Assembly: GCA_007258455.2 (NCBI GenBank) | Contig: VDFB02321248.1 | Span: 1 to 64,000, forward strand | DNA length: 64,000 nt | Direction: 5' to 3' | Origin: Sequoia sempervirens | Taxonomy: Eukaryota; Streptophyta; Pinopsida; Cupressales; Cupressaceae | In this document: piece after piece, positions 60,668 through 64,000 of the stretch | How positions within the stretch are numbered: position 1 is the first letter of the stretch | Layout: the number at the start of each line of letters is the position of its first letter | Made by a program: the position numbers and the translations under genes | The notes under the pieces: model-generated | Databases searched by the model: none | Told to the model about the DNA's origin: nothing | Seen by the model: the letters and a program-made list of their open reading frames with translations, nothing else

Positions 60668-61332
60668 GTGAAATATTTTACCTTTTTTTTTTTTGTACCT
60701 GTTGCAATTTCATTTTCAGAACTCAATATTCTACACTTTACATCCTTGAACTGAAGATTATAACCCTTATCAACCATATAGCCAACACTCAAAAGATTAT
60801 GCTTCAAGCCTTCCACATACAGAACGTCATTAGTATTATGCTTACCATTAAGAGAAATGCATCTTCTTCCACATATCACACCAGTTGTATTATCATATCT
60901 CAAAACACCACCATCATACTTTTCCAAGCTTACAAACTTACTTTTGTCTCCTATCATATGATGTGAACATCCATTGTCAATCACCCATTCATCTTTCCCT
61001 TCAACTCGAGAAGCTAGGGCTTTCTCCACATTAGTACAACCAACAAATTCAGTAGATATAGGATTATTTTCCTTGATAGAAATAAATACCCATTCATCAT
61101 CACTTCTATTTCCTTTATCAGATTCATCATCTGTCACACCTTCATCAGTAGCATAGTAACACTTCTTCTGAAATCTAGGCTTATTATGTCTTGGTTTAGG
61201 AGCTCTTTTTGGACACCTTGATGCAAAATGACCTATCTTATTGCAAGAAAAACATTTAAGAGGCAATTTTCCTTCATACTTACCTTTTCCTCTCAGTACT
61301 CTTTTGAAAATAAGTGCTTCCAGCTCTTCCAT
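60664..61332 (-). pseudogene. Copia gag zinc knuckle and protease
   Basis: The CCHC knuckle is CFSCNKIGHFASRCP near 61,230. The protease active site reads WVIDNGCSHHMIGD near 60,975, where the family norm is D-S-G, so Ser to Asn is a change at the active-site loop. LKHNLLSVGYMVDKGYNLQF follows. The frame closes shortly after an A-run (KKKK near 60,685). Confidence 0.9.
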
Positions 61333-62070
61333 CTCTCTTTCTTCTTCTTCAATCTGTCTAATTTCATCTTCATACTTGAATGTCTTTCTAGATGAACTCT
61401 CACTTGGATCATATCTTTATCTATCTCTTCCAGAAGTGGTAGCCTTAAATGCAGATTCAACCTTAGGAAGGGCGCCACCAAATTCGCTCAACTCAAAAGC
61501 AGTTAGCTTACCAACCAATGTATCTCTGGTTATGTTTGTTACAGTCTTGAGCTCTTCAATAACACTAGCTTTGACTTTATAAGAATCAGGTAGGGATCTA
61601 AGTACTTTAGCAACAATCTCATATTTGTTTATCTTTCCACCAACACATTTGATACCACACACAAGTTCATTCACTCTTTGCATGAAAGTAGTAACATTTT
61701 CATCATCACCCATTCTCAACATTTCATATTTCCCTTTCAAACTCTACAACTTAGCAATCTTCACATTAGCATCACCTTCATACAAAGTTTCTAAATTTTT
61801 CCAGATCTCATAAGCAGCCTTTAGATCCATAACATTTGTCATCTCAGTATCAGTTAAAGAACTCAACAATGCTTCCTTAGCCTGAATATTATACTCAGCA
61901 TCCCTAATCTCAGCAGAAGTAGTAGGACCATTATGTGGAATAATATAAATATTACTTGTAATGCTCCAGTAGGGTTCACCAATGCATCTCAGATGGCACT
62001 CCATTCAAGTCTTCCAAAAAGAATAATTTGTTCCATCAAATCTCGAACTATCCTTCTTGTAACTTGCCAT
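61333..62070 (-). pseudogene. Copia gag (UBN2-type)
   Basis: It starts at ATG 62,070 (MASYKKDSSRFDGTNYSFWK), with a stop a few codons later. It continues through MECHLRCIGEPYWSI, KAAYEIWKNLETLYEGD, a stop at 61,744, then LKGKYEMLRMGDDENVTTFM, LRSLPDSYKVKASVIEEL and FELSEFG, and a stop near 61,417 before a charged, Glu-rich linker. The pattern is the common plant copia gag. The native start is chosen because it follows the primer-binding site by about 50 bp and shows the F.G.NY..W motif. Confidence 0.88.
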
Positions 62071-62107
62071 CCTAGATCACCTTAAGCTATTAAACTTCTT
62101 CCAAGGA

Positions 62108-62125
62108 ACTTCCTCTAATACCAAT
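62108..62125 (-). other. Primer-binding site of the copia element
   Basis: On the minus strand ATTGGTATTAGAGGAAG directly follows the 5' LTR. It matches the usual TGGTATCAGAG of initiator-Met tRNA priming, with one change (C to T). Confidence 0.88.
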
Positions 62126-63380
62126 TGTTGGAAACACAAGGGCAGACAACTGAGAGGTGGGGTGAATCAATTGTCACAAAAATTCAAAACTTGTTCAACT
62201 TATTAATCCTTATTCTCAGATCTGATCAATATCAATGAAAGCATGAATCAACAATGCATCAAAAACACACATAACACGGAGATTTTTTATGTGGAAACCC
62301 TGTTAGGGTAAAAACGACGGTGGAGGTCAATCCACAGATTATACCCTGTTAAAATTATAAGAAGAATAAATGGGGAATGCACATGCATTCAGGCACACTA
62401 CCTAGAGCTCAATGCTCAATTACAAAGGAATATACACTATCTTACAGAGAGATTCAGATTACAACCATCTGGATTTTGAATTGAGAAAATAACATCTACT
62501 AATGCTTGATTACAGTTCCAGTTAGCCACAAACAATTCTTCACTCTTCTACACACTTCTTCACAATCTGCTCTGCCTTTGAATGATATTCTCACATACAC
62601 ACACAAAAGCACACTCTGGCATCCACTTTCACACATTCGCTCTCTTCTATTCAAATAAACAATCGCTCTTATATATCGGCAGCAAGAAATTTCATCCCTT
62701 CATGTCGACCTCAACAAGAATAATAAAATGAATATAAATTGTTGGCCCAAAAACATTGAAGATTATCAATGTGAATCAACCAAGGTCAGCCACAACGTAG
62801 TGAGGACCCAAATCAACATATCCAACACAAAAACACTTCAGTTAATTTCTCCTCGAAGATCCACAACACGCTACAAACACTATGTCGACCAAGAAAAAGA
62901 AAAACATGAACACTCAAGAGAAAATATTGAATTGTGAGCACAACGATTAGTGTAGACATGCAACAAATATAGAGCACAATCTAGAAACATCCACAAACAA
63001 CATGAATCACTAGAGAAGCATTTGCATCAACTATACTAACTGAAATAACATCATCTTCAATCAAGAACACCGACTGAAGCAACAAAAAAACTGTCAGAGT
63101 GAGAATCTTCATAACTCGATCAAATCTTCACAAAGATCTCTGAAACTCGACGTGGAAAAACTAGATACACTCGGAAACAAACCCCTTATTCCACAACCTC
63201 TTATCATCAATGTACAAAACTCACCGACATACTGAAATTCACTTCACTATTGACAACTTGCAACTCATTTATTACAATTTTCTTAATATCGTCGACATAT
63301 ATAGCTTCAAATGAATTAATGCTAATAGTGTTGACATCAATGAAAACCACATATCAAAAACACAACCACAACATCCAACA
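62126..63380 (-). repeat. 5' LTR of the copia element
   Basis: On the plus strand it starts TGTTGGAAACACAAGGGCAG and ends ACATCCAACA. It lies upstream of gag in the element's orientation. Confidence 0.94.
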
Positions 63381-64000
63381 CCCATGTCTTAGAATTTTCC
63401 AAATTATGTGTTTGTTCTTCCATTTATCACAGGAGAGGGGCTCAATCCTACTCCTATCTCCACCCATTTCAATTTACAACATTAACAAATACTAGAGTCG
63501 AACCACACTTGCAAGAAAAAAATTGAGCATGAGAATGGGAAAAACATAACCCATAAAATGTGTGATAATCAAGGAGGCGATAATTACTCGATCACCCCAA
63601 ATCACAAACCCAAATCTAATTGTCATCTCACAATAAAGTCTCAGCCCTCTCCAAAAGGGAAGAGTACTCCTCCCACACCTTGAAATTATTAAGACTGATA
63701 GCCTCGTTAGCAAAAAAAATTAGTAAGGGAATTACCTTCCCTATAGGTATGAGTGATGCAGGTCTCATCAAAAGATCTCAACATCATGATAGAATAAAAT
63801 ATAAGTTGTTTGATCATCTAGCTCAGAATCTTATTTCCAAGCAAGCAATTGATAATATTAAGGGAGTCACCCTCAACCCATAATATAAAGACACCCCTAT
63901 CCATCATAGTTTTTATGCTAATATAAGTAGCTTCAGCCTCAGCGTGGTGATTAGTTTGGTTTCCCAATGGGAGTGCCACTACACCTAAGAACCTGCCATC
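63381..64000 (-). pseudogene. LINE-2 copy B: ORF3 start, RNase H end, window edge
   Basis: This resumes copy B after the copia element, starting with the second CCCAT. It matches copy A about 33,459-34,082. It contains the N-terminal codons of ORF3 (to about 63,480), the 3' end of RNase H on the minus strand (SLNNFKVWEEYSSLLER near 63,650-63,700, preceded by a broken SLTNFFANEA) and the middle RNase H region up to 64,000. The LINE continues beyond the window. Confidence 0.85.

Larger units (their letters stand above)
56325..63380 (-). mobile_element. Ty1/copia LTR retrotransposon, nearly complete
   Basis: The element is 7056 bp, minus-strand coding, with LTRs of about 1257 and 1255 bp and TSD CCCAT. 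The polyprotein order gag, protease, integrase, RT, RNase H is diagnostic of copia. A primer-binding site and polypurine tract are in place. A handful of in-frame stops and frame breaks inactivate it, but RT and integrase catalytic residues are kept. LTR divergence is about 7% by eye over 245 bp. It inserted in ORF3 of LINE-2 copy B. Confidence 0.95.

Overview
The window looks like a TE-dominated intergenic stretch of a large seed-plant genome. The long, decayed, nested LTR retrotransposons and plant-type LINEs, the AT-rich background and the single intronless plant F-box gene all fit. A conifer or other gymnosperm is my best guess, but this is inference and no marker proves it. I see one intact host gene, no rRNA or tRNA gene, no CRISPR array and nothing bacterial.

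Layout. 1-4.4 kb: non-coding DNA with degenerate repeats, a short retroposed insert with target duplications and a MITE-like hairpin. 4.4-5.9 kb, minus strand: a complete 502-residue F-box/leucine-rich-repeat gene of the VFB/SKIP2 type. 6.1-8.8 kb: AT-rich DNA with a second hairpin, a probable retroposon and the start of a degenerate repeat array. 8.85-12.7 kb: a probable 3.9-kb solo LTR with a 5-bp target duplication, inserted into that array. 13.7-20.1 kb, minus strand: a nearly full-length but dead LINE (LINE-1) with gag-like ORF1, endonuclease, reverse transcriptase (RT) and RNase H. 20.1-24.1 kb: unrecognised AT-rich DNA.

From 24,083 a segment of at least 10 kb is repeated in direct orientation from 47,064 (offset about 22,980 bp). 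This suggests a tandem duplication with a unit of about 23 kb whose second copy runs off the window. Each copy holds a decayed gag relic, AT-rich DNA and the 3' part of a second LINE (LINE-2, minus strand). In copy A, LINE-2 is split inside its endonuclease start by a Ty3/gypsy element (36,520-45,191; TSD ATTCC). In copy B, LINE-2 is split inside its third ORF by a Ty1/copia element (56,325-63,380; TSD CCCAT), and copy A still shows the matching empty site. The inferred order is LINE-2, then duplication, then copia.

The most unusual feature is in LINE-2. Downstream of its RNase H domain it carries a third ORF of about 630 codons, with a conserved N-terminal domain, a basic central part and a charged, probably coiled-coil C-terminus. 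LINE-1 lacks it. A separate 5'-truncated insertion at 46,138-46,824, flanked by a perfect 18-bp target duplication, ends with the same kind of ORF terminus and 3' tail. That shows this ORF sits at the true 3' end of a mobile LINE family. It is the best candidate here for something undescribed. Percent divergences quoted below are by-eye estimates over short stretches.
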